Assembly: GCA_964526675.1 (NCBI GenBank)
Contig: CAZGLY010000010.1
Span: forward strand, 10,541-74,540
Reading direction: 5' to 3'
DNA length: 64,000 nt
From: CAZADA01 sp964526675
Lineage (GTDB): Bacteria; Pseudomonadota; Alphaproteobacteria; Caulobacterales; Maricaulaceae
The translations under genes were made by a program, and so were the position numbers. This document shows positions 1 to 7,996 of this stretch, in pieces. Below the pieces are notes generated by a model. The model did no database searches and was not told where the DNA came from. It worked only from the letters and a program-made list of their open reading frames with translations. Positions within the stretch are counted from its first letter, which is position 1. Each line of letters begins with the position of its first letter.

Positions 1-238
1 TTCTTGTGGTGCTTCACAACCGTTCGCGATCAGAAGAACCGCACTGACGATAACGCCGCGCAGTGCTGAATTTTTTACGCGCCCCAACACACAACACCCC
101 TTAATGGACCGTGAATGCGTGAAAAACCCCTCATGCCGACTTCACTGTTGCTCTCAACACGATGCCCCGTCTTGAGCCTTGCATGTGAAATCGAACATCG
201 ATAGCTCTTAACCTAAAATTCGATTGAGAACAAGGACT
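1..238. other. Non-coding leader of the window
   Basis: No convincing gene is seen here. The stretch is less GC-rich than its surroundings and probably holds the promoter of the AraC-type gene that follows. A TTAACC half-site at about 209-214 is followed seven bases later by TTCG, a weak resemblance to half of a CtrA site. The left edge may contain the end of a gene lying outside the window, but this cannot be decided. Confidence 0.4.
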
Positions 239-1285
239 ATGAGCAGTCCAATCCGGACAGTAAGCGCCAATGGCGACGGCCCCGGCGTTCTCGCCAGCAT
301 CGTGTCCACGATGGTCGCGTTCGCCTTGTCCCACAGCGTGTCGATGGAGGACATCAGCGCCGCGACCGGGGTGTCCGGTCTGGATCTCATGGATCCGAAC
401 GCGCGCTTGCCCGAAGACATCGCGCCGCGGTTGTGCACGCTGTTGCAGCGTTTTGACCTCGAAGAAACCTTATCGGTGCAGCTCGCGCGCGCAGCGCCGC
501 TGTCGACCTTGGGCGGTTTGGCGCATGGCGCTCAGTTTGCGGATGATCTGCGCAGCGCGTTCCTGCTCGTGATCAAGAACCGGGCGCTATTGGCGGATCG
601 GTTGGAGATGGAGCTCGTCGAGCAAGGCGACGACGTCGCCTTGGCGTTCTCTCATCCGCTGGACCCTGACGATCAAGGGTTCGGTTCGGAGGTGGGGACG
701 GGCCTGCTGTGGCGCATGGCGCAGGAGGTTGTCGACACGCCCATCGCGCTCCGGCGCGTCGATCTGTTTCAGAGACGCGAAGTCAGAACCGCGGATCGCG
801 AACGTTTCTTTGGCTGCCCGGTTCGCTTGAACCAACCGCGCACGGCGCTCGTGTTCTCCAAGGCGACGTTGTCCACCCCCATCAGCCAGGCCAACGTCGA
901 GTTGTTTCGGTTCGTGCACGCCTATTTTGACCGGGCGCGGCGGCGTCTCGAGCGGTCGCGCGAGCCGGAGCCGATCCATCGTTTGCTGACGGCGATGCTC
1001 GAGAACGCGGCGGCGGGCAACTTCAGCGTGGACGCGGCGGCGGCCCGGGCGCGCATGAGCCTGCGCACCGCGCAACGGCTCGCGGCCGAACAGGGCACGT
1101 CGCCCCAGAGCATGATCGAGGACATTCGCGCCGACAGCGCGCGTGAGTTTTTGGCGGACCCGCGCTTGAGCGTGGAGCGGATTGCGCAGTTTCTGGGCTA
1201 TTCGGATGATCGCGCGTTCCGTCGGGCGTTCAAGCGGTGGACGGGCCAGACCCCGTCGGAGTTTCGCCGCGCGCTGTTGGGGTGA
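239..1285 (+). CDS. AraC family transcriptional regulator with Arabinose_bd-type N-terminal domain
   Basis: A 348-residue DNA-binding regulator. The N-terminal two thirds resemble the 'Arabinose_bd' sensor domain of the OruR/ArgR-like AraC subgroup (SxxPLSTLG and LFRFVHAYFDRARRR stretches). The last 100 residues form the double helix-turn-helix, with the typical AraC end FLGYSDDRAFRRAFKRWTGQTPSEFR. The effector cannot be read from sequence. An in-frame TTG at 224 would add five residues; I prefer the ATG at 239 although AAGGA lies very close to it. prmC follows 24 bases downstream, so the two may be cotranscribed, but no functional link is evident. Confidence 0.85.
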   Translation: MSSPIRTVSANGDGPGVLASIVSTMVAFALSHSVSMEDISAATGVSGLDLMDPNARLPEDIAPRLCTLLQRFDLEETLSVQLARAAPLSTLGGLAHGAQFADDLRSAFLLVIKNRALLADRLEMELVEQGDDVALAFSHPLDPDDQGFGSEVGTGLLWRMAQEVVDTPIALRRVDLFQRREVRTADRERFFGCPVRLNQPRTALVFSKATLSTPISQANVELFRFVHAYFDRARRRLERSREPEPIHRLLTAMLENAAAGNFSVDAAAARARMSLRTAQRLAAEQGTSPQSMIEDIRADSAREFLADPRLSVERIAQFLGYSDDRAFRRAFKRWTGQTPSEFRRALLG

Positions 1286-1309
1286 TGGTGTGGGCGCAGG
1301 GAGGCCGCC

Positions 1310-2326
1310 ATGACGCGCGTTGACGCCGAGGGGGCGGCTTCCCGGCCCGAACGCGCGGCACCCGCAACGCAAGGCCCACGGACGGACGAGGCGCTGCTCG
1401 CCCGCGCCCGGGACCTCGCGCCGATGTTCGTGGGACGCCGGGCCGACCACGCGGCGCGGGACGCCGCTCACCGTTTGCGCGCCGCCGGCCTGCCGGCCGA
1501 TGACGCGGGGCGCGAGGCGCGGCTGTTTGTCCAGGCCGCGTTGGACGTGATGCGTCCGAAACAGGATGTGCGGCTGGCTCCGGAGACGGTGCTCGATCCG
1601 GCGGCGGGGGTGGAGCTCGCGCGGTGCGTTGAGGCGCGTCGGGCGCGTCGTCCGGTCGCCTACATCGTGGGGCGGCGGGCGTTTTGGCGCTTCGCGTTTG
1701 CGGTGGACGAGGGCGTCCTCATTCCGCGCCCGGAGACCGAACACCTGGTGGAGGCGTTGCTGGCGGCCGTGGATCAGGAGCCCGCCGGCCGCGCCGGCGC
1801 GTGGCGGGCGCTTGACCTGGGCGTGGGATCGGGCGCGATCCTGCTGTCGCTGTTGGCGGAACTGCCGCAGGCGTGGGGCGTGGGCGTTGACCGCTCCATG
1901 AACGCGTTGCGGGTCGCCGCGATCAACCGCGCTGGGCTTGACGCCGACATTCCAGGTGTGGCGTCGCGTTGCGCTTTGATCTGCGGCGATTGGGCGACGA
2001 GCCTGACTCCGAAACAGCCGTTCGACGTGATCGCCTGCAATCCGCCCTACATCGCGACAGCGACGCTAACGAAGTTGCAAGCAGAGGTGCGCGACCACGA
2101 ACCGCGTTTAGCGCTTGACGGCGGCGCGAGCGGCCTGGACGCTTATCAGCGCTTAGCGCCTGAGCTTGTCCGGCTGCTGCGGCCCGGCGGGACGGCGGCG
2201 TTGGAAGTGGGCGTCGGCCAATCCGAGGCGGTTGCCGCGTTGTGCCGAGCGGCCGGCGCAGACGTGACGTCGGTGGTGCGCGACTTGTCGGGAGTTGATC
2301 GCGCGCTGGTTGTGCGGCGCCCCTAA
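1310..2326 (+). CDS. prmC: Peptide chain release factor N5-glutamine methyltransferase
   Basis: Methylates the glutamine of the GGQ motif in release factors RF1/RF2 using S-adenosylmethionine, which improves translation termination. The class-specific catalytic motif NPPY is at about residues 243-246 (IACNPPYIA), and the SAM loop is LDLGVGSGAILLSLL. The substrate-contact stretch IPRPETEHLVEALL lies before it. At 338 residues it is longer than usual (about 280-290) because of a disordered N-terminal extension of some 20-40 residues. GGGAGG sits five bases before the ATG. In most bacteria prfA lies next to this gene; here an AraC regulator precedes it. Confidence 0.93.
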   Translation: MTRVDAEGAASRPERAAPATQGPRTDEALLARARDLAPMFVGRRADHAARDAAHRLRAAGLPADDAGREARLFVQAALDVMRPKQDVRLAPETVLDPAAGVELARCVEARRARRPVAYIVGRRAFWRFAFAVDEGVLIPRPETEHLVEALLAAVDQEPAGRAGAWRALDLGVGSGAILLSLLAELPQAWGVGVDRSMNALRVAAINRAGLDADIPGVASRCALICGDWATSLTPKQPFDVIACNPPYIATATLTKLQAEVRDHEPRLALDGGASGLDAYQRLAPELVRLLRPGGTAALEVGVGQSEAVAALCRAAGADVTSVVRDLSGVDRALVVRRP

Positions 2327-2595
2327 GAGGATGCGGTCGCGCGTGGGTGCGGCCAACGGGCGGGGGCGACGGAAAAAGCTTGTAATCCGCGCGGGGCGCG
2401 CGATACCGTCCCGCCTCATTCGGGTGGGGGAGGCCAACGCGCGATATGGCGCGGGCGAATGACGGCGAAACGCCGATGCACCGCCTCCGAAGACAGCGTT
2501 CTGCGTGAGACGCCGCGGGAGGCGGCGATCTCGCTTAAAGCGCAACGCGGGAACAACTCACTGAGTTGATGATAGGCAGTCGCAAGGACATAAAA

Positions 2596-3141
2596 ATGAA
2601 ACGGCAGCGCGGGCGGGGCGGTCGCAAGCCCAATGGTCAGGCCAATCGGCATTTCGAAAGCAATGGCCCGGATGTGAAGATCCGGGGCGCGGCGTCGCAC
2701 ATCTGTGAAAAGTACCAACAGCTCGCGCGCGATGCGGCTTCTGCCGGCGACCGGGTGATGGCCGAAAACTACTTGCAGCATGCCGAGCATTACTTCCGGC
2801 TCGTTCAAAGCGCCCAACGCACCCAACGGGAACGCGACGGCGAGGCCGAGGCCGCCAACGGCGCCGCGCAGCCCGAGGACGCCGCGACGGAGGCGAACGG
2901 CCTGCAAGAGGCGGCGAAGAATGGCGACGCCATGGGCGCCGATTCGGGGCCGATGCAGCTGGTGACGCCGGAGACCGAAGGTTTGGTGAGCGACGACGCG
3001 TCGGCCGAACCGGCGCCGGCGCCGGCGCGGCGCACGCGGGCGCGCCGCAGCCGGGCGTCGAACGGGGCGGCGGCCGCGGAGACCGCCGAAGCGCGTGAAG
3101 CGCTTGATGCGGCATCCGACGCGGCGGACACAGGCGCCTGA
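2596..3141 (+). CDS. DUF4167 domain-containing protein
   Basis: A 181-residue protein of the alphaproteobacterial DUF4167 family, whose function is not established. The conserved block is the first 75 residues: a basic RG-rich start (KRQRGRGGRKPNGQANRHFESNGPD), then KIRGAASHICEKYQQLARDA and RVMAENYLQHAEHYFRLV. The rest is Ala/Glu/Arg-rich and probably disordered. The RG-rich N-terminus suggests nucleic-acid binding (inference). AAGGA eight bases upstream favours the ATG at 2596 over an in-frame start at 2566. The family is often found next to prmC, as here. Confidence 0.88.
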   Translation: MKRQRGRGGRKPNGQANRHFESNGPDVKIRGAASHICEKYQQLARDAASAGDRVMAENYLQHAEHYFRLVQSAQRTQRERDGEAEAANGAAQPEDAATEANGLQEAAKNGDAMGADSGPMQLVTPETEGLVSDDASAEPAPAPARRTRARRSRASNGAAAAETAEAREALDAASDAADTGA

Positions 3142-3312
3142 AAGTCCCGCCAGCCTGGCTGGTGGCGACGACTGTTCGCGCGGCGCTGAACCGACGGGCC
3201 GGCAGCGCTTAAGATTCCAATCGCAACGACGTGGCGGCGCGGCCTATTGGCGCGCCCGCCCACGGGTGCGCGTGTGGCGCGTCGATCCGGGCGACGCCGT
3301 GCGCCGGCTCCG

Positions 3313-3340
3313 CTTGCGCGGACCTGGCCGATCCCCACTT
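3313..3340 (+). promoter_or_regulatory. Putative heat-shock (sigma-32) promoter of clpB
   Basis: CTTGCGC at 3313-3319 and CCCCACTT at 3333-3340 are 13 bases apart. This resembles the RpoH pattern CTTGAAA / CCCATNT, and the predicted transcript would start about 60 bases before clpB. It is an assignment by resemblance only, supported by clpB being a classic RpoH target. Confidence 0.45.
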
Positions 3341-3405
3341 ACCGTTATGAGGATGCGCCGTAGATCGGGCGTCCGACACCCGTCTCGCTTCTCAGGAGGA
3401 GACCC

Positions 3406-6039
3406 ATGGACTTCGAGACATTCTCCGACCAATCCAAAGCCGCCATCGCCGCCGCCCAGGAGCGTGTGCGCCAGGCCGGCAATCCCGAGCTTCTGCCCGA
3501 ACACATTCTCGCCGCCCTGCTGGAGGCGCCGGACGGCGTCGCGCCGCGGCTGATCAGTTTGGCGGGCGGCCGCCCCGACGCCGCTCAGGCGGGCGTCTCG
3601 CGCGCCTTGGACGCGTTGCCGCGCGCCCAAACCGACGGCGCGGCGCGGTTCTCGCCGCAACCGGCGCTGACATTCCTTGAAGAGGCTCAGAAGGCAGCGA
3701 AGACGGCGGGCGACGCGTTCGTCACGGTCGATCGCATGATGCTGGCCCTCGCCAACCACAAAAAGGGCCGCGTGGCCGCGATCCTGGCGGAGGCGGGGCT
3801 CGACCCCAAAGCGCTGGAGGCCGCCATCACCGAAATGCGCGCTGGTCGCACCGCCGACACCGCTCAAGCCGAGAACTCCTATGAGGCCTTGGCGCGCTAT
3901 TCGCGCGACCTCACGGAGGCGGCGCGCGAGGGCAAGCTTGATCCCGTGATCGGTCGCGAGGAGGAGATCCGCCGCACGATCCAGGTCCTCTCCCGGCGCA
4001 CCAAGAACAACCCCGTCCTGATCGGCGAACCGGGCGTGGGCAAGACCGCCATCGCCGAGGGGTTGGCGCTGCGCATCGTCGACGGCGATGTGCCGGAGAG
4101 TTTGAAAACGAAACGGCTCCTGGCCCTCGACATGGGCTCCCTCATCGCTGGGGCGAAGTATCGCGGCGAGTTTGAGGAACGGCTCAAGGCCGTTTTGTCG
4201 GAGGTGGAGCAAGCCGCTGGCGGCGTGATCCTGTTCATCGACGAGATGCACACCCTCGTTGGCGCGGGCAAAACCGACGGCGCGATGGACGCTTCCAACC
4301 TGCTTAAACCGGCTTTGGCGCGCGGCGAGCTGCATTGTGTGGGCGCGACCACGCTCGATGAGTATCGCAAGCATGTCGAGAAGGACGCGGCGTTGGCGCG
4401 GCGGTTCCAACCGGTGTTCGTCAACGAGCCGACGGTCGAAGACACGATCTCTATTCTCCGTGGACTGAAAGAAAAATACGAAGTTCACCATGGCGTGCGC
4501 ATCGCCGACACCGCCATCGTCGCCGCCGCGACGTTGTCCAACCGCTACATCACGGATCGGTTCTTGCCGGACAAAGCCATCGACTTGATGGACGAGGCCG
4601 CCTCCCGCTTGCGCATGCAGGTCGATTCCAAGCCGGAAGCGCTGGACGAGGTCGATCGCCGCGCGATGACGCTCAAGATTGAACGCGAAGCGCTGAAGAA
4701 GGAGAGCGATCCGGGCTCCAAAGCGCGGCTTGAGAAGCTTGAGACCGAGCTGGCCGGGTTGAACGAAAAGTCCGCAGAGCTCACCGCGGCCTGGGAGGCG
4801 GAGAAGGAGCATCTCGCCGCCGCCACCCGCGTCAAGGAAGAGCTTGATCAGCTGCGCGCCCAGCTTGCCGACGCCGAACGACGCGGCGATCTCGCGCGCG
4901 CCTCGGAGATCAAATACGGCCGCATTCCCGAACTCGAGAAGCGCCTCGCGCGCGCGGAAAGCGGGGGCGATGACGGCGCGGTGGTCCAAGAAGTGGTCGA
5001 TGAGGCGCAGATCGCCGGCGTCGTGTCGCGCTGGACCGGCGTGCCGGTCGACAAAATGATGGAGAGCGAGAAGGAAAAGCTCCTCTCTATGGAACAAGCG
5101 CTGGCCCGGCGTGTGATCGGCCAGGGCGAGGCGGTCGACGCGGTCTCCGACGCGGTGCGGCGCGCGCGCGCGGGGCTCAAGGATCCCAACCGTCCCATCG
5201 GCTCGTTCATGTTCTTGGGCCCCACGGGCGTTGGCAAAACGGAGCTGACCAAAGCGCTGGCGGCGTTCTTGTTCGACGACGACGCGGCGGTGACCCGCAT
5301 CGACATGTCGGAGTACATGGAGAAGCACGCGGTCGCGCGGCTGATCGGCGCGCCTCCGGGCTATGTCGGCTATGAGGAAGGCGGCGCGCTGACGGAGACG
5401 GTGCGGCGGCGTCCGTATCAAGTCGTGCTGTTCGACGAGGTCGAGAAAGCCCACCCGGATGTCTTCAACGTGCTCCTGCAAGTCTTGGATGAGGGGCGGC
5501 TGACCGATGGCCAAGGGCGCACGGTCGATTTCCGCAACACGCTGATCATCCTGACGTCCAATCTGGGGGCGGAGCATCTCGTGGCGCATTCCGGCGAGGA
5601 CGCCGCGGCGGTGCGCGAACCGGTGATGGACGCGGTCCGTGGGCATTTCCGCCCTGAATTCCTCAACCGGGTGGATGAGATCATCCTGTTCCGGCGTTTG
5701 GCTGAGGAGCATATGGGCGCGATCGTCGACCTGCAGGTGGCGCGGCTCTCCACGCTCCTGGCGGAGAAGCGCATCGCGATCGAGCTGGACGGCGAGGCGC
5801 GCGCGTTGCTGGCGCAGGAGGGGTATGACCCTGCTTACGGCGCGCGGCCGCTGAAACGCGTGATCCAGAAGAAACTGCAGGATCCGCTGGCGCGCATGCT
5901 CCTCGAAGGCGCGATCCAGGATGGCGACGTGGCGCGCGTGTCCGTGTCAGAGCCGGCGGGCCGCGGCGGCGCGCGGGAGCTGACGATCAACGGCTACGCC
6001 GCCTCCACCGGCGCGCCGGCGGGAGCAACCGTGAACTAA
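3406..6039 (+). CDS. clpB: ATP-dependent disaggregase ClpB (Hsp100)
   Basis: A hexameric AAA+ chaperone that threads proteins out of aggregates with DnaK. The domains are in normal order: N-terminal Clp repeats (about 1-150), first AAA+ with Walker A GEPGVGKT near residue 207, the long coiled-coil middle domain (about 410-535) that distinguishes ClpB from ClpA/ClpC, second AAA+ with Walker A GPTGVGKT near residue 605, and the C-terminal small domain (YDPAYGARPLKRVIQ). The length of 877 residues is normal with a slightly extended tail. AGGAGGA precedes the ATG. A strong terminator follows. An 822-codon open frame lies antisense to it and is a shadow. Confidence 0.97.
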   Translation: MDFETFSDQSKAAIAAAQERVRQAGNPELLPEHILAALLEAPDGVAPRLISLAGGRPDAAQAGVSRALDALPRAQTDGAARFSPQPALTFLEEAQKAAKTAGDAFVTVDRMMLALANHKKGRVAAILAEAGLDPKALEAAITEMRAGRTADTAQAENSYEALARYSRDLTEAAREGKLDPVIGREEEIRRTIQVLSRRTKNNPVLIGEPGVGKTAIAEGLALRIVDGDVPESLKTKRLLALDMGSLIAGAKYRGEFEERLKAVLSEVEQAAGGVILFIDEMHTLVGAGKTDGAMDASNLLKPALARGELHCVGATTLDEYRKHVEKDAALARRFQPVFVNEPTVEDTISILRGLKEKYEVHHGVRIADTAIVAAATLSNRYITDRFLPDKAIDLMDEAASRLRMQVDSKPEALDEVDRRAMTLKIEREALKKESDPGSKARLEKLETELAGLNEKSAELTAAWEAEKEHLAAATRVKEELDQLRAQLADAERRGDLARASEIKYGRIPELEKRLARAESGGDDGAVVQEVVDEAQIAGVVSRWTGVPVDKMMESEKEKLLSMEQALARRVIGQGEAVDAVSDAVRRARAGLKDPNRPIGSFMFLGPTGVGKTELTKALAAFLFDDDAAVTRIDMSEYMEKHAVARLIGAPPGYVGYEEGGALTETVRRRPYQVVLFDEVEKAHPDVFNVLLQVLDEGRLTDGQGRTVDFRNTLIILTSNLGAEHLVAHSGEDAAAVREPVMDAVRGHFRPEFLNRVDEIILFRRLAEEHMGAIVDLQVARLSTLLAEKRIAIELDGEARALLAQEGYDPAYGARPLKRVIQKKLQDPLARMLLEGAIQDGDVARVSVSEPAGRGGARELTINGYAASTGAPAGATVN

Positions 6040-6111
6040 AAGAGCCCGGATCGCGAGACGGCCGCCGCGCCGTTGCGTGATGACCTCATGAAATCGCGTG
6101 TCGACCTCATG

Positions 6112-6147
6112 AAAAAGCCCCCGGCCTGGCGGTCGGGGGCTTCTTTC
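6112..6147 (+). terminator. Rho-independent terminator after clpB
   Basis: The arms AAGCCCCCG (6115-6123) and CGGGGGCTT (6134-6142) pair perfectly, with further pairing inside. A-rich sequence lies before and CTTTC after, so the hairpin can serve both strands: clpB from the left and the small membrane gene from the right. Confidence 0.85.
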
Positions 6148-6164
6148 ATTGAAAGCGGGTGAGC

Positions 6165-6275
6165 TTAGGCGATGACGCCCGTAATGCTCAGCCAGGTGGC
6201 CGCCGCAACCGCAACAACAATCGCGCCGTACGCCGCCACACCGAACACACCCGTCATCCGTCCACGTCCAGACAT
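6165..6275 (-). CDS. 36-residue single-span membrane peptide, function unknown
   Basis: A very short reading frame starting MSGRGRMTGVFG and continuing as one hydrophobic helix (about residues 9-33, AAYGAIVVAVAAATWLSITG). AGAGGG lies eight bases before the ATG, and the shared bidirectional terminator lies just beyond the stop, both favouring a real gene. The upstream frame is open for 54 more codons, but that sequence is Arg/Ser-rich and does not look coding. It resembles small accessory subunits of membrane complexes only in its general build; I do not recognise a family. Confidence 0.6.
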   Translation of the reverse strand: MSGRGRMTGVFGVAAYGAIVVAVAAATWLSITGVIA

Positions 6276-6744
6276 GATCAAACCCTCTTCTTTCAAAGAC
6301 CGACGCGCATTTGCGCTGTTTTGTATGAGGAGACCGGCGCCCGGGCGGCGTCGCCTTCCGCACCCCGCTCTCCATGACGACGTATATAGAACGCGGTGTG
6401 TGACTTGAACATATCGACTTCGTGAAATCGGCGTCATTTTTGGGCATGGTTGTGTTCATATGCCCGTGAACGAGGTTTGTGCGTGCGTGAGGGGCGGCTT
6501 GTCGCGGGTGATTCGCCTAGCCTCTCGGCGGTTTCGGGGGTGTATTGTGCGCGCGGCGTGAGTCGCGACGGTGGCGGCGGTCTGTTGGGACGCGTCATGC
6601 GGCCCTTTTGGGTCTTCGTGTTGGCTGTCGCCGGCTCCATGAGCGTCTTGACGGAACAGCAATGTATTCTTGCTGTGTTGCATTCGTGAAAAATCTTCGC
6701 CAAACGGTTAGCACCATCGTAACCGCAGCGATGAGGGAGTGGTC
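6276..6744. other. Intergenic region between divergent genes
   Basis: 469 bases with no convincing gene. It should hold the promoters of the leftward membrane peptide and the rightward lipoprotein. The left part (about 6380-6470) is AT-richer. An inverted repeat is annotated separately at 6656-6676. GANTC sites occur near 6512 and 6556. A 79-codon open frame at 6450-6689 has no ribosome-binding site or recognisable composition and is not called. Confidence 0.5.
6656..6676. repeat. Inverted repeat ACAGCAA-N7-TTGCTGT
   Basis: Two perfect 7-base arms separated by 7 bases (TGTATTC), about 70 bases before the lipoprotein start. The spacing fits a dimeric repressor or activator site, or a small RNA hairpin. 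No regulator gene lies next to it. Confidence 0.4.
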
Positions 6745-7983
6745 ATGGGGGACGCGTCGAACGAGCAGCGGACGGCGCCGCGGGCGTGGGTCATGACGTG
6801 TGTGGCCGCCGCCGCGCTGAGCGCATGCACAAGCGTGGAGCGGGCCGGGCGCGCCGTGTTGGCGAGCGGCCCATTTGTCGCTGAAAACAGCACCGAAGAT
6901 CTCGCCGAAAAACTCGCGGATCACATGACGTTCCAAAAGCCCGCGGGCGAGGGGCCGTTTCCGACGGTGATCCAATTCCACGGTTGTGGCGGTCTGGTCG
7001 CCCCCAACGGCGAACTCCAGCCGATCCTCCGGGAGTATGGCGAGGCGGCGAACGCCGTCGGCGTCGCCGTCGTGACGGTGGACAGTTTTTCCCATCGCGG
7101 GATTGATCGCGAAACGGCGCTGAAGTCCGTGTGCACGGGCCGGTCGTTGCGCGGCGTGGAGCGCGCGGGCGACGTGCTGGCGGCCCTCGATTATGTGCGC
7201 ACGCTGGACTTCGTCGATCCGGAGCGGATCGTGCTCGCGGGGTGGAGCCACGGCGGTTGGGCCGTGATGGATCTGCTGTCGATGGATTTGAAGGGGCGTT
7301 GGCCCGCCGGCCTCAACAGCGTGCCGGACGATCCGATGCGCGGCGTCGTGGGGGCGCATTTGACCTACCCCTATGCGAGTTTCCCCGCCCGCACGAAAGA
7401 GACCGGTTGGTCCTGGCCCGTGGACGCTCGTTTCGTGCTGGCCGGCGAAGACACTGTCGCGCCGGAGGCGGATGTGCGCGCGGCGATCGCCAAAGTCTTT
7501 GAGACTCAACAAGACGCCGAAATCGAAGTGTTCGAAGTGAAGGGCGTCACTCACGCCTTTGACGAACGGTATCTCGAACCGGGATCGCCGCTCACGTTCG
7601 ATGAAGACGAGGCCGCCGCCGCCCGCGGCGCTTACGCGGATTGGTTGTCGCGGGTGTTCGCCGATGACGACGCGCAAGCGCAAGCGTCCACGGGGCGGCT
7701 GCTGTTCGCGGCGGCCGGCCGTACAGGTCCGAAGATGGGCGGGCGCGCAGCGTCCGCGACGGCCGCGACGCCGACCACGAACGGTCGGTCCATGGCTGTC
7801 GCGAGCCAAGACGCCTACGCCACGTATCAGGTCAAAGACGGCGACACCCTGTGGGCGATCGCGCAGCGCCACTTTGGCGAGGGCGTCGCGTATCGGTTGA
7901 TCGTCCAGGCCAACCGCGAGTCCATCGAGGATGAAGACCTGATTTTCCCGGGTCAGACGCTGCGGCTGCCGCGCACGGCGTGA
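6745..7983 (+). CDS. Lipoprotein: dienelactone-hydrolase-like alpha/beta hydrolase with C-terminal LysM domain
   Basis: A 412-residue exported protein. The N-terminus has a signal ending in the lipobox LSAC, so it is likely lipid-anchored. The catalytic domain (about 55-310) is of the dienelactone hydrolase type: HGCGG oxyanion region, nucleophile elbow GWSHG, and a late histidine in VTHAFDERY. The last 50 residues are a LysM peptidoglycan-binding motif (YQVKDGDTLWAIAQRHFG ... LIFPGQTLRLP). A 75-residue low-complexity linker joins them. The substrate is unknown; the build suggests an ester or amide hydrolase tethered to membrane and cell wall. GAGGGA before 6745 favours this ATG over a GTG six bases earlier. 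Confidence 0.82.
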   Translation: MGDASNEQRTAPRAWVMTCVAAAALSACTSVERAGRAVLASGPFVAENSTEDLAEKLADHMTFQKPAGEGPFPTVIQFHGCGGLVAPNGELQPILREYGEAANAVGVAVVTVDSFSHRGIDRETALKSVCTGRSLRGVERAGDVLAALDYVRTLDFVDPERIVLAGWSHGGWAVMDLLSMDLKGRWPAGLNSVPDDPMRGVVGAHLTYPYASFPARTKETGWSWPVDARFVLAGEDTVAPEADVRAAIAKVFETQQDAEIEVFEVKGVTHAFDERYLEPGSPLTFDEDEAAAARGAYADWLSRVFADDDAQAQASTGRLLFAAAGRTGPKMGGRAASATAATPTTNGRSMAVASQDAYATYQVKDGDTLWAIAQRHFGEGVAYRLIVQANRESIEDEDLIFPGQTLRLPRTA

Positions 7984-7996
7984 ACGCGACGGGCGT

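Noticed and set aside
3244..5712. 822-codon open frame antisense to clpB
   Set aside because: It mirrors clpB codon phasing, is His/Arg-rich, lacks a ribosome-binding site and recognisable domains; a GC-bias shadow.
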